Shown piece by piece: positions 1 to 13,100 of a stretch of 64,000 nucleotides of DNA. The DNA comes from Heliopora coerulea. Lineage: Eukaryota; Cnidaria; Anthozoa; Scleralcyonacea; Helioporidae. Position 1 is the stretch's first letter, and the number at the start of each line of letters is the position of its first letter. The stretch covers positions 1,161,210-1,225,209 of the forward strand of contig JASJOG010000100.1 of NCBI GenBank assembly GCA_030142905.1, read 5' to 3'. Under the pieces are notes generated by a model. That model was not told the origin of the DNA, did not search any database, and saw nothing but the letters and a program-made list of their open reading frames with translations. The translations under genes and the position numbers were made by a program.

Positions 1-1540
1 AGTGAACGTCAAATGTTGTTGCTCACTTCACGTGTTTACAAGACCACAGCCACAGGATAACATTTTTATATATTATATAATTATCAGAGTTAAGCTGACG
101 AGTGGTTTGTGGATATTGCTCGAGTGTATCTAGCTACTTTCCAAAGATCGTCAGCTGTATTTTGAGACCGAAAAGCAATCATTCTATGTTTCCTCTTCCT
201 TAATTTTTTGCGAATCCTTGCTAAAGCAAGCAGCAACCCCTTTTGGTATTGTTCTACTAACCTTCGACATAATTGTGAGATCTGCGTTTTGCATCGTAAG
301 GGATATTTTACGACAACGTGTTCGGAGCAAAGTTGTGGCTCTCGCCCAGGTCTAATATTTCCCGAAATACCCGCTGGCCCAGTTTCAATATACGGTAAAT
401 AGGCGATCACTAAACCGAAACGTCCTGCGTCCTAGAGGGAAATCGGGGGCTAAATTACAACAATTACAACAATATGGAAACACAATTTTTGTAATGAAAT
501 CGCCGACAGTCGCAGACAGAAAGACAACAATCACAACTATATGGAAACCAGCCCCGAGGGTCACAAAATTTTTATTTATTTTGTTTTACAAGAAAAATTT
601 TATTGAAAGACCAGATCGTTCGAGACTTCCTCGTCGTGTTTTCGTAAACTCCCGACTAATTAGAGACGGAGACCAGAAGGGCGTAGACGTTGACTTTGTC
701 TGATTGTGCCAAAAAGCTGTGCGACGCCAATGGTTGTGCGTACGACAATTGTTGCCTAAGAATGGCTTTAATGCTCACTTTCCTGAGTATAGAAGACGAA
801 GAGTAAAACAACAAACGAGAAAACAAAATAAAGAGACACACACAGACAGAAAGACGTAAAGAGACAGAGAAAGACAGAAAGAGGCGGAGTGGGAGAAAGA
901 GACAGAACGAAAGAAATGAATTAAGGGGTTGATGCGTTAACGTTTTCATGCATGATTTTTTTCTTAAGAGTAACATGTGTTTCTTGTTTTCCCGAATCCC
1001 GAATCCTGATCCCGACTCCCGATGGTAAACAACTGAGCCACCCAGCCACCATTCTAGCGGGTAATCCACCCAGCTAAGTTACTGATCCGCCATTTTGAAT
1101 TGCATAACTATGGTAGCCGAAGATGATCAGGAATTTGTACTTGTATATCATCCTATGGCAGAGGCAGTGAATACATAAGGCACAAATCGTTATACTATTT
1201 AAATTTTGCAAGAGAGTGTTTAAAATATAGTGATACCTTGCCTTTTACTTTTAACCGTATATTTTGTTGTGAGCAACTTTTCACATTTTAAGAGCAACTT
1301 TTTCAATTTTCGAGCAAATTTGGTGCAACTTTTGAGCATTTTTACAGCACAATTTCGGCATTTTCGTAGCACAATCTGTAGAAACATACCCCTGACCAAC
1401 CTTTTCATTATTTCCTATGAGAATGCGACTGAACAAAGTTGAAAAGTTTTAAATGTCAAAGTACTTCATATTTAAATTTAAAAAAAAATCACCCTTGTAA
1501 TAACTAGCAATTGAAAAACCTTAAGTATTACCCCGAAATA
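1..1540. other. No gene seen
   Basis: AT-rich. The longest open frame (90-410, minus, basic) is not recognised. A purine-rich GACAGA tract lies at 836-905. GAGCAACTTTT units at 1270-1345 resemble the subterminal repeats of the element at 40101-41104. Confidence 0.5.
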
Positions 1541-2288
1541 CAGGAGCGTCGTTAACACCTTAACACCGGTAGGACATTTTCGCGGCGAAGCCGCAAAGCT
1601 TCTAGAGGGGTCTGGGGGCATGCTTCCCCAGAAATGTTTTAGTTTTAGAGACTCAAAATTGCATTTCTTACAAAATTATTATCTTTATTTTATTACCTTT
1701 TGAATATAATAATATTATATTATCTTTCGAGACACGAATGCAAGGTCGAATTTGGCATTGTTTCGAATCGTGGCGTTAATATATGTATTATGACATGTTA
1801 CACAAAGAACTTAATTCCCTCCTTTATTATAAAGCAGTCATTCATGCGTGTCAAACCAAGATTGTTGACGACTCAGTCGAGAATCCCTCACACCAAAAAC
1901 TCTATCAGGAGATCTAAAAGTACTCACAGGACGATGCCATTCTTGAATTACAAGAGGTTCCTCGTTTACGGAAGAAGTAGAAATAAATGCCGGCGATGCT
2001 GCCATGTTGAGAGGTTAATTCCCCCCAGACCACACACGCTTCCCGTATGGAAGAAGCGGATGTGGTCTTGTGCACAGGCTAGTCTGTGCCCACACCCCCA
2101 CATTTTTTGCAAATATGTTTGAAATGTAATTTCTCTTCTGGAGGTCTGGGGCAAAGACAAAGGAAGCGGGTGGTAAGATGAATTTACCAACCCCTCCTCA
2201 AGAGAAAAACATCAAATTTAGCACATTTAGAGTGGACACCGAGACAAATATTGGTCCGCATATGTCGGACCGCTAACGACGCTCCTGC
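1541..2288. mobile_element. TIR element, non-autonomous
   Basis: CAGGAGCGTCGTTAAC at the left end is matched inverted by CAGGAGCGTCGTTAGC at the right end. No transposase frame was seen in the 0.75 kb body. Confidence 0.65.
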
Positions 2289-2639
2289 CAAAATAGTTGC
2301 AAAACTATCAAAAATTAACACTTACAACCGACAAATTACTGGGAACTGTTTATCACCCTACCCATTCACACCGTCGTACCAGTTAATGGTTTTGTGACTC
2401 TTGTCTAGTATGGGCAGATAAAGACATTAACTTGTGCACTTATTTTTCTTTTGTGTTCTTTTTTGTTTCAACCTCTGCATACCGCAATTCTCTTGAGTCC
2501 CCTACCACATTCCTCTCCTCACAATTTGCTTATCGACGGCTAAAAAAAATGACTTTCCCTAGTTACATCTCAATTATTTTGTTATGGATATTCGCAGTTG
2601 ATTGGCTATTTTTTGCCACATGACTTCACTACACAGCCA

Positions 2640-2760
2640 AACGTCACTTTATAGTTTCGATTTCACCTTTACCCTTCACTCCGCGGAAGGGCCTTCGCTC
2701 GAAACGTTAGTTTCTTGCTTATATATATATTTTTTGGCAGTACACAACCCTTCGGCTGTT
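2640..2760 (+). mobile_element. Possible Penelope-type 3' end remnant
   Basis: At 2681-2710 the phrase GAAGGGCCTTCGCTCGAAAC is followed by GTTAG, matching the stem II plus GAAAC part of hammerhead-like ends seen in Penelope elements; the CTGANGA half is degraded. No coding part was found next to it. Confidence 0.3.
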
Positions 2761-3985
2761 TCTACAATGAGAAGAAAGTAGCTTGAACAAGGAACTTCAG
2801 AATTACCAGGTAAACATTGCAGTACCTGACACCCGTCGGTATCTGATGCGCTTTAATCACAACCAAATTTTTTTTGTATTTAACCTGTCAATCACCATGT
2901 TTATGTTATAATTTCGCCTTCACTAATACCCATACCTCAAACAAATGCTTTTATCAATAATTAATCTCAACAGCCTAAAGAATTAGAACAAACCTATCCT
3001 TCGAGTAAAATATGTACCTTATTAAACCTTTCGTATTCGATATTGTCTGATAATAACACCACCTGCATGTAGGTCTTGTGAAAAATTTTTTCGAACAGGT
3101 CCAGGAAATACAAAAATGGGCCGAGTCTTATTTTAGTTTTTCCAAACATATCCAACGGAGTACCGAGGTAAATTTTCACAAGGAGAGCCAGCAAAAATTG
3201 CCGCATGATTCCCCCTGCAGCAATTGACAAATATTGCGAAAATTATGTTATACGTTCTCCTAACCCTTATGCGCCAATTGAATTGATCACTAGTTTGAAA
3301 CAAAAAAAGGAAGACATCTAAGTTAAAGTTAACAGAAAACCAGAAATTTTCGTCCTAGTAATTAAAATAAACCTTTGACATAATAAGAGCAAAAATATCG
3401 CCCCCAGGAAGTGCCGCTCGGGGCTCTGCACCTGTAGCGCCGTCGATTTCTATGCAAATTTATGTTTTTCAGAGATCTTTTACTAAATATTCTCGGGCAT
3501 TAGCTCCAGCAGTCGTCCATGGCATAGGCATAGCAAGCGAGGGGGCAGGGGGAGCAATTGACCACCCAAAGAATTTTTGAAAAAGAAATTCGCGCACTTT
3601 TCTTAGTGAAATTCGGGCAGTTTGAAGCGGTAACCCCTGTGAAGTGTTTAATCAAATATTATATAGATATTAATTCTTACTGAACGAGTTACGAGTCCAT
3701 TACAAATTGCAGCTTCTAGTTTTCGCGCAAAAATTCATTGCTCTGCCAAACAAAATTGCTCTGCTACGAGTATGGTCCACTGGACGGGAAGGACGTTGAA
3801 TATTTTGAATGCTCAAAACAAAAATCTTCGGAGGCACAAAGGAATGAAGACTTCAAGCACAAAAGTTATTCCAGCCAGTTTTCCTGGAAAACGAGAAGTT
3901 TAATGTAGTAGGCCCCCGTCGGCACGTACCCCGTTTTTGTATGAAAGTGTATACTTTTCTCCAAGATAAGATCCTGGGTACGAGG
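2761..3985. other. No gene seen
   Basis: No recognisable protein or RNA. A GGCATAGGCATAGCAAGCGAGG phrase near 3521 may be the end of another CAGTGGC-type element. Confidence 0.4.
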
Positions 3986-4795
3986 CAGTGGCGTAGCTAG
4001 GATTTTTTCTTGGGGGGGGGGGGGGGGGGGCAAGCATTCAAATTTTCCGACAAATCAATGTTTGGCGTGGCCGAGTGTTTGTAAATGTGCGTGGTCGTAT
4101 GTTCGTAGAAATAGCTACATATAGGCATAATCATAAGCCGCTGAACATGTTTACCACATATATTAGTATATTTACAGTATTGTTAATAATTGTGGCTAAA
4201 AGCCAAAGGGTATAAGTAAGTAATGAAAATTGTGGCAAATTGTTAAATTGTAAACTAGACTTCATGCATCATTGACCGTCCAGTACTTCTGGTGCTAAAT
4301 ATTTATCTTTGATATCATCATCATCATATCTATATTTACTTACCAGTTTCCAGAATATTTTCTCCTAAGGTCAATATAAAGACATACAGCGACAAATTTT
4401 AAAATACTTCTGTGCGAATATCTGATAAAGGTGATAATTACAGTGATGCTTGTAGTCTCATATTTCATCAAGAAACAGCCTACGGGCGACGGGGATTATG
4501 CGCAAATAGCTGGCGAATGTCATATGTCAAAATAGCGAAAATTCGCAAATGGCAAATGATGTAAATAGTGCGAGTAGTGCGGATATTGAGTCATCAGAGC
4601 TATTATTAGAATTTTAGTGAGTGTTTGACTTGAATTGCAATTAAATTACAATTTCTAGACAGTTAATTTCTTTTGAACCATCAGCTTTCCCGACAACCCA
4701 AATTTTCCGACTGAAGACAGAAATTTTCCAACAAACAGCTCTGCGAGGCAGCTTGGGGGGCGACCGTCCCCCAGCCCCCCCTGGCTATGCCACTG
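3986..4795. mobile_element. CAGTGGCGTAGC-type TIR element
   Basis: Left end CAGTGGCGTAGCTAGG, right end inverted CAGTGGCATAGCCAGG. G-rich tracts occur just inside both ends, including 19 Gs at 4012-4030. The body is non-coding. It probably belongs to the same broad family as the element at 10552. Confidence 0.65.
4012..4030 (+). repeat. Homopolymer of 19 G
   Basis: Unbroken G tract inside the left end of the TIR element; able to form a quadruplex, and a likely length-error site in sequencing. Confidence 0.95.
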
Positions 4796-4799
4796 GACA

Positions 4800-5990
4800 A
4801 CGAGGTTGACCTTTCTCTGTGTTTTGGCCTCCTGTGCTCACGTAAACCGCGTTTCCGGTCACCAAAAACGGAGACTCTCTAAAACACTCAAAATTGGAGT
4901 GACTCGAAAACGCCGGCTAATCCCTTTCGTGAAGAAGGCGAAAACGGAGACTTTCGAGAATGAATCACTTCAGGAGTCGATTGAATAATACGAGGTTATT
5001 GACCCTAAATAGTACTAGTCCAAAACCAGCCTTGAAAAGACTTGGAAGAGATCCCCAGCAAAAACGAAGACAATTTGGATGGACGAACAATCCTTAGTTG
5101 GGACAATTTTACCGCTCAGCTTGTCATCTCCGAATAATGAAAAGAGACTTTTCAAGTGAGCAGGTCATCTACATTAAGCTTAGCTGAAGAACTGTTTCTC
5201 TAATATTCCCACTGCCATATCGTGCTTTTGAAAATTCGACTAAACACGGTGCTAAACGTGATCGCGGACAGAATTTTGCTATCAGTTTGACGAACACCGG
5301 CTATTCTTTAAACTTAACTTTTTAAAGATGAAAAACGTTGTCTATTGTTTCTTTTCCCTGTTGTAAAGGTTTGATTTCATTTGCAGTCACTAGTTTAAAT
5401 AACATGAACGCCGGCCACTGAACTGAATGAACTTGATCTTCAGTTGATTCGTTTCAAATATTTTTTTTCCCGTTTGGATCACTCTTAAGGAGTCATTCTT
5501 CCTGTTTTTCCCTCATCACCTTCAGTTTGCTTTCGTTCTCGTAGATTTTCCAATCTTTTACGCTAAAATTTGTTTCCTTGTTTTGTTTCCATAGCAATAA
5601 GCATTATTACTCCCAGGCTAAAGAAAGCACCTTTAATTCTCAAAACGTTCTTTGTCATTCGATTCTCCCTATTTGAATGTTTGACTTCATTTGCTGGTCT
5701 TAATTTAAAGTTGAACGCTTGCCGCTACTTAAGAACTTTTATACCAGTCTCCTGATGTGCAGTAAGCATATTTGACTGAGCCGCAATTCACGTATATATT
5801 TAACAAATATAGAATTGTTCGAGTGTCTCTGTGCTGTGATAGAATTATGAATAACGTAACTTCAACTGAAAAAATGCCAGGTGGAAATACAAGGCTAGCA
5901 AATCTATGACAAAAGAAGTTAAAATGGCAGTTAGGATTCATGTTAAAAATATACTTTACTAAAATTGTTTGACTCTGACTAAAATATTAT
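4800..5990. other. No gene seen
   Basis: 4820-4980 contains repeated AAAACGGAGACTxTC units, probably part of an old MITE; the rest is featureless. Confidence 0.4.
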
Positions 5991-6545
5991 AAAACAAGAC
6001 GTTTCAGCCAGAAAGCTCCGGTTTTCATCAGTAAAATTGTTGGAAGGCCAATTCAGTAACCATTTATACATGTACAAGATAATAAATTAGCATAAAATCA
6101 AAATAAAATTAAAATTAAAATTAGTATAAAGTTTTATGATAAGAATATTGCGTTACGAATGTATAATAAAATCATCACGGCACAATTGTTCAAATGGACA
6201 TCAGTGTTATGTGGATATGTTCATTTCCTTCTTTGGAATCAACCTCTAGAAAAATCCTTTTCTGCCAGTCGCTTCCTTTGTCTGTAATAAAAATGTTCGC
6301 AAATTTTTCTTGAGGCTTGGCATTCAGCTGTTGATTCCAAAGCAGGAACTGAACATATCTACATACCACTGATGTACAAATCCCTTATGTCCAGTTGAAC
6401 AATTGTGCCATGACAATTTTACGATATATTTTTAACGCAATATTCTTATCGTAAAACTTTATGCTAATTTTAATTTTAATTTTTCTTTATTTTATTTAAT
6501 ATTTTTATCTTGTACAAGTAAATTGACCTTCCAATTAATAAGATC
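5990..6545. mobile_element. Inverted Penelope-type terminal sequence
   Basis: Sequence at about 6040-6245 is repeated in inverted orientation at about 6330-6545. Shared blocks: TTTGGAATCAAC, GGCACAATTGTTCAA, AAGAATATTGCGTTA and the long AAAATTAAAATTAAA run. At the left outer edge, on the minus strand (6034-5996), stands CTGATGA, a 5 bp hairpin (CCGGA/TCTGG), then GAAACGTC, a hammerhead-like core as found at ends of Penelope elements. Confidence 0.55.
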
Positions 6546-7296
6546 ATAAAAATTGAAACAATATTTGAACCTAGATTATTTAATTAAATCATTCGATCAA
6601 AAGGAAATTCCGGCACAACTAAAATACATAAGACCCTATCTCATAATCTTTGTTCACTCATATCATTGTTCCACATCGGTAAAAATATTAAGTCTTCCAG
6701 AGGCAAAGGTACTTTCGTCAACTGCAAGTCTATAACAAATCAAAAACCTGTGGCCAAAGGTATTTCTACATTGGCCGTAGCATTTTATGTGATCATGATG
6801 ATTATGCTTTGACCATACGTCTTTTTTTATTTTTATTTTTGCTGATTGTTACATGATTACATTTTACCTCCACATCTAAATTATTTTCATGTTCTCACCA
6901 GTATCCACGTTAACATGTACTTCCCTTTTAAATTTACTTCAATCCAAGAACGCTGTTAGATCGCAAATTAGAAAGTGAGACAAACTCGTGATAATTGTTG
7001 CTCGATCTCAAAACACACATTTTCCAAGAACAGCCAAATGAGTAAAAAGGCATGTCACGAACTTCAATTTGGAATAGGGCTCCATTAATTATCATCAGCG
7101 TAAATGATGGAAATCAGCGAAAACTTCGTTGGAACCCAACATCATTTCTTATTCTGCACATATAACTGAACAAAAATTTTCTAAGCCAAGCGGCCCCAGA
7201 AAAGAAATCAACAGTCTCCTTGGAAAACTGAAGCTTTAATAACGAACTAAGGACGATAACCAGTTACTGTAACGCGTTAAGCTTAAAGCCTAAAGG

Positions 7297-7670
7297 TCAG
7301 TCTATGTTTAGACAGGACCGACTGTTATTCGAGCATTTGTTTCTTTGTTTATTGCTGTGCTTGTAGAGTGGAACCTTTAATGGTCTAATTAACAGCTGTA
7401 GTCGTTGCTGTTTGTCATCAGTGGATAATATCTGCTGTTTTTGTTCGTCGTTAATTCCTTCGGTTACAAGGTTAAGGATTTTCCACGACGTTTTATGCCA
7501 TTCTTCATGTGGCACAAATCCAATCATTGGTCTCAGAGTGGAAAGAAGTTATAAGCAAATTTTTTCCACTCTAAGACGAATGATTTAATGGTATCGTTCA
7601 ACTTGAGGTTCATGTTCTTTCTGGTTCCTTCATACACTCAAAACGAGCGCAGTTTTGTGTCAGCTTAACT
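7297..7670 (-). pseudogene. Exon-like unit A (SEWKEF family), disrupted
   Basis: Two pieces are visible on the minus strand. NLKLNDTIKSFVLEWKKF (about 7560-7640) and HEEWHKTSWKILNLVTEGIN (about 7440-7515) are separated by an inverted copy of TCTCAGAGTGGAAAGAA that breaks the frame. It belongs to the older duplicated segment at 6.83-10.06 kb. Confidence 0.4.
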
Positions 7671-8932
7671 AGTACCAACTTTAGAAGTCCCCTTGAACTT
7701 ACAGATTACTTGAGGAATTTACATCAATAGATGTTCTTATCGACACTCTGACCAGCAACAAAAAGAAGGACTCGTTTAATTTAGTGGCAAAGTACTAATA
7801 GACGACTTAGCCTCGTACGTTCAGTACCGAATGTTGTCTTACGCATTATAGCTATGGCTCACTGCTTATAGCATAAATATTTTTAGGACAGTACAATGTA
7901 TTGTTTGTCACTGACCAACAATAGCTTTCTTCAACATGAATTAACCGATGCCGTTTACGTCAAAATATTATGCACAGTTCATACAAAATAGACCAGGAAA
8001 CAAACGACATGTGCCAGAGATAACTTGCTCTTGATATCTTCGGGTTAAATATTGCATTCATTCTTTTAAAAATGTGCAAGAAATTTTACTTACATTTTAC
8101 ACTGATTTGTTTTTTGGCACAGGAACAACCAGGGAAAATTTTGTATTGGTTTGCAACAGGCCATACGAGTAAGCAATCGTTTCATATGTCCCCTTTACTC
8201 ATAGTTTTCGGAGTAAATCTCATTATTACTGAAATGGATAACAATCCTGTGTAGGGCAGTCAAATTTATTATGTAAGCATGGAGATTATGACAAGGAATG
8301 CCCTCATTGTTGTGTGGCTCAAGGGGGGGTGTTAAATCCCCTAACTCCCCTTGGATCAGCCACTGAAGGAGCACATTTAACTTCATGCAAATGTACCAAG
8401 CTTAAACCAAAGTTATCAAGGAAGAATACAAGGATGAGGATGATGCAATCCTGTACACAAAAGTGCGGAAATACGCATCTGGCAACTGCGGAAGATCTTC
8501 GTTCGTTAGGTTGGCATTTCAGCGTTTGGAAGCCTACACAAACTCTAAACAATGTTTGACTTGGTTAAATTAAAACAAACTTAAGGGACTGTGTTGCAAT
8601 CATGGGGAAACCGTGAAAGATGGAGTTACATCGGTACACAGCAATGTGGAGATGACGGGTTATAGGCCAATGAAAAATTATCTTAATTAGGGAGTAACTA
8701 CACTCATCACTTTGGCCTTCAAAAGCCACCATAAGTGTTGCGTTTGAGTTAAGTTGAAGTTTTCCATTGAATGGCTAGTTCCCTTTATACATCTACTGAA
8801 TACAACTACCAGAATGCCTTTTGAAATTTTTGGGTTATTTTAATCGGGGCAATTATCTTTCCATTTGCTTTGGAAATTCGATGTTTTCATGAAAATGAAA
8901 AAGACCGCAAAGTATTCTGTTAATTGTACCTT

Positions 8933-9843
8933 ATTGTTACCAATTTTCGCGGGTCTTAATTTTCGCGATTTTTGCGATTTTCAAAAAATCGCGAAATTAA
9001 AGACCCGCGAAAAAAGGTTTACGCGAAAATTAATTTTCTATTCTATTTATTAATTTTCTATTTCTATTTTCTAAAAAATAATATTTCTTTAATCAAGGAT
9101 AAATTGAGATACAGATACATAATTCTTAACCACGTTCTCAATTAAACTTCTACGTTGGAACTCTTCTTCTGAATCACTGATTTCCTCTTCCTGTTGCAGT
9201 TCTTTCAATATGTCCTTAGTGCAGTCATCAAATAATCCATTCTTGTATGGCTCCTTGTAACTAGTCAAGACAAGCTGTTTATATTTGTCAACTATTTCTC
9301 TGTCCCTTGCTGTGGCTTCCATTTCAATAACAACTTTGATAGGAATTTCCGATCCCCCTTGCGCAAGTGGTGATCTTCGAAGCCCTTGCATGCCACCTGG
9401 ATTGCGGGCCTTTACAACCACTTGACTAACAGTGAGGGAAAGCGCTACGTTACAAAAGGATGGGAGAAAGCAGGAGTTGCTGGAGTAGTGAGGGGTGAAT
9501 CAACTCTTCCTCCCGAGGATCCGTTTGAAGAAATAGACAATGTACGGTAGACATAAAGTAAGGTAGTTACTCTACTTTGCTGTAAACAAACATGGACCAA
9601 TTTCATTTCATTATACTTATGGTTTTGTTCAGTTAAAGTATGTTGGAAACAATTGCTATTAACAAAGTATTATTTACCAGTTCTGAGACTAACTGTTTTT
9701 TATTCTGATCGTTTTTTTGCAGTTTTCGGGAAATTTAGTTCCTTTAAACGTACTTTTTTTAGCCAAATCTCGAAATGTAAGTCCCGCGAAATATGCCTGT
9801 TCCATGTTCGCGAAATTAAGTACCCGCGAAAATTAGTAACAAT
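8933..9843. mobile_element. CGCGAAATTAA-type TIR element
   Basis: The left end ATTGTTACCAATTTTCGCGG is matched inverted at the right end (ATTGTTACTAATTTTCGCGG). Just inside the left end is a hairpin (8948-9016) built of TTCGCGGGTCTTAA and its complement. A minus-strand open frame of 110 codons (9089-9421; ILKELQQEEEISDSEEEF) has an acidic end like some transposase C-termini but is not identified. Confidence 0.65.
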
Positions 9844-10551
9844 GAGGTATTCAGCTAAATTAATAAGGAGAACCTGCTATCTATCTCTTGACCCCATGCT
9901 CATTGAATCGTAAGAGGCAACTTCATGTTTGAAATAAAATTTTACGAACAGCAACCTCCTCTTGTTTTTCATTATGTGGTTTTGTTTCGTTGAAATAATT
10001 TCTTGGTTGATATTTTCCTGGACTTCGTGCACATTAACGATAAGTATTATTAGAAATAATATTGTTTGATTAATTAATCCAAGCTGCTTTGATCGTTTAT
10101 CCTGATTGGCGATAAGCTGCTATAAAAAGAATCGAATTTTTACTTAGGGATGGCATGGGATGTAAGTTTATCTACATAACTGATCGCTGATAACAGCAGG
10201 GATTTCCTGTACCAGCAAGGGCGTAAATCCATGAACGATGTTGGTGGGGATTTTTCTCAAAAACGGTTACTACTTGAGTTCAAAAACAATTAGTATTTAC
10301 ATGATAACAATTTAAGGGTCTTACGCCTCGGAGACGCAGCATTGGCGTGAGGTTATTAGGATAGGATAAAACAAAGCTAAATAATGTGCACAGTTTTCGT
10401 GTTTTAATGGACATTGAGTTGATCTACTATTTTGATCTACTACTGTCTTAAAAAGCAAAAAGCAAATTGTTTTTGTTCCTCTACAGTGTTTGATTTTCTT
10501 CAGGCTTTTGCATGGTCAAAATGTTAGAATTAGAGTTATATAGTGAAGACT

Positions 10552-13100
10552 CAGTGGCGAAGCTAGCGGTCATGCTGGTCATGCTGAGCATGACCAAAAG
10601 TATTCTAGAGTTAAGAATTTTTTTACATGCTTGAAAATGGAAGTTTGCTTCGAAGCTTTTTTTAAAAAATCGAATGCGGCGTTAGTGAATCATGCGGTGA
10701 GTTACGTGCATTGGTGATCTGTGCCTGTGGCAAGTCATGCTCATCTCAGATAGCAGGACCTAGACGAAATTTGTGTCATTGGATTGGCCAAAGTATCCCT
10801 TGCGCATGCGTACCTTGCCAGTTTTGGGCTTCAGGTCATGCTGATTTCCAATAGCATGACTTGTTGTTATTTAGAATTCAGTAGCAATACTAGCAACGAT
10901 CAAATATAAAATAACGGCGAATATGGATCAAAGTCAACCATGCGGATCTTCAGAACGACTGGGGCGTCATATCTCAGCTTCTGAGAAAGTCTTTTTCTGC
11001 AAGAAATGTGAGCGAGCAGAAAGTTATTGTTGGTCGAAGACCTATGCCGAAGCTCATGATCAAGACGAGGGACATGATGTTCCAAGAGGTTTGGTATACG
11101 AAGAAGGATTGACTATGTGCTAGTGAAGACAAGAAGCGTCTCTTCTGCTGGCCTTGGTTGCTCTTTCGACCTGGAGTTTCACAACATTTTGCTGTATAAA
11201 GTGTCAGTTTCCCCATGGCATTTCAAGTTTGTGAAGGACTTTCTGTATCATCTGGAATATTATGACATTTATGCATTCAGGCAGATCATTAATTTTTGAT
11301 GTGGTTTATTATTGTATGACGATGTTTGCTGAATAAATAGACAAGTTGCTGTATGAAGTGTCAGTTTCACCGTGGCATTTTCAAGTATATGAAGAACTTC
11401 CTGTATCATCTGGAATCTTATGACATTTATGCATTCAATCAGATCCTTTTTTAATGTAGTACATTACTATGATAAATATTTTGCTGATTAAATAGACAAG
11501 TTGCTGCATGAAGTGTCAGTTTCACCATGACATTATCAAGTTTGTAAAGGACTTTCTGTATCATCTGGAATATTATGACATTTATACATTCAGATTAGTA
11601 TTAATGTGGTTCATTATTATATGATAACCTTTTTGCTGACTGTATACACAAGTTGCTGTATGAAGCACCAGTTTCACCATGACATTATCAAGTTTGTAAA
11701 GGACTTTCTTTATCATCTGGAATATTATAACATTTATACATTCAGATTATTATTGATGTGGTTCATTATTATATGATAACCTTTTTGCTGACTGTATACA
11801 CAAGTTGCTGTATGAAGCGTCAGTTTCACCATGACATTATCAAGTTTGTAAAGGACTTTCTTTATCATCTGGAATATTATAACATTTATACATTCAGATT
11901 ATTGATGTGGTTCATTATTATATGATAACCTTTTTGCTGATTATATACACAAGTTGGTGTATGAAGCATCAGTTTCACCATGACATTATCAAGTTTGTGA
12001 AGGACTTTCTGTATCATCTGGAATATTATGACATTTATATATTCAGATTATTATTGATGTGGTTCATTATTATATGATAACCTTTTTGCTGATTATATAC
12101 ACAAGTTGGTGTATGAAGCATCAGTTTCAACATGACATTATCAAGTTTGTGAAGGACTTTCTGTATCATCTGGAATATTATGACATTTATATATTCAGAT
12201 TATTATTGATGTGGTTCATTATTATATGATAACCTTTTTGCTGATTATATACACAAGTTGGTGTATGAAGCATCAGTTTCAACATGACATTATCAAGTTT
12301 GTGAAGGACTTTCTGTATTATCTAGAATATTATGATATTTATACATTCAGACAGATTATTATTGATGTGGTTCATTATTGTATAATGACTTGTTGCTGAT
12401 TAAATAGACAAGTTGGTGTATGAAGTGTCAGAAATATTCATTCAGCGATTCAGTTTCTCCATGGCATTTTCAAGCTATTCATTACTGTGATGACTTATTG
12501 CTGGTTAAGAATGTGCTGCCTGCCATTTGTACATCTGCATGCATGATGTGATGAATTCAGTGAAAATCTTTACAAAGGAAAGAAAAGCCATTCACAGTGA
12601 AACTGAATGCAATGAATAAATCCATGAAAGAAGACTCGAGGTGAACTCAGTGTTAAAAGCATTGAGGACCAATTCACTTAAGTATTTTTCAAGCATAATC
12701 ATGGTAAATATTTTACACTTACAGTAAGTCTCCACTTCTATTTTTAGTTAAACAGTAATGTTGGGCTAGACTTGCTCATCAGTCATGGCTATCTATGTTG
12801 GATTCACTCACAGCTTTGTCAGTACTCCATAAGTGTGGCAATAGGTTCAGACATAAGATAAAACAGCCCAAAATATGTTGTACTTTGCTTACTTTAAACA
12901 ACATTTCGTGATGCTCAGAATTCTTAAAAACTATCCTCAAAATGCAGGAAATGGCATTTCTGAGATCCCAGATTTCAAAATTTTCCAGAGGAGCATGCAC
13001 CCGGAGCCCCCTAGAGGGGGCTCATGCCTTTGGCACTTGCATTCCCTCTGAAGTCACAATAGCATGACCAGTCATTTATGGTCAGCTTCGCCACAGGGAC
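10552..13100. mobile_element. CAGTGGCG-type TIR element containing a tandem array
   Basis: The left end CAGTGGCGAAGCTAG is matched inverted by CTGTGGCGAAGCTGACC at the right end; both ends repeat GGTCATGC. TGAAGACT on the left and TGAAGAGT on the right may be an 8 bp target duplication with one mismatch. The right subterminal part (12890-13040) resembles 38050-38150. No complete transposase was recognised. Confidence 0.5.
11190..12490 (+). repeat. About 152 bp tandem repeat, 8 full and 1 partial copies
   Basis: Anchor CAAG(T)TTGTGAAGGACTTTC recurs at about 11224, 11382, 11537, 11689, 11841, 11990, 12142 and 12294, with a diverged unit near 12469. Spacing is 149-158 bp. Inner units are nearly identical and edge units more diverged, as expected for unequal exchange. 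Confidence 0.9.

Larger units (their letters stand above)
6830..10060. repeat. Duplicated segment, copy A
   Basis: Similar, in the same order and orientation, to 16550-19082 plus 21830-21930. Matching landmarks: TTATTTTCATGTT at 6880 and 16625; CAAGAACAGCC at 7024 and 17049; the exon-like units; TTTCGGAGTAAATCT at 8206 and 18427; ATGCTxATTGAATCG at about 9896 and 19060; ATTTCTTGGTTGA at about 10000 and 21865. Divergence is clear by eye, so the duplication is old. Copy A later gained the DNA element at 8933-9843. Confidence 0.6.

Noticed and set aside
90..410. 106-codon minus-strand open frame rich in Arg and Lys
   Set aside because: No recognisable domain, no ATG at the called start, no splice or expression context; chance length in AT-rich DNA.
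3986..4800. 8 bp target duplication around the CAGTGGCG element
   Set aside because: Flanks (…TACGAGG and GACAACGAGG…) are similar but not aligned at the element ends.
11190..12490. CRISPR-like array
   Set aside because: Units are about 152 bp, contiguous and without unique spacers; this is an ordinary minisatellite in eukaryotic DNA.
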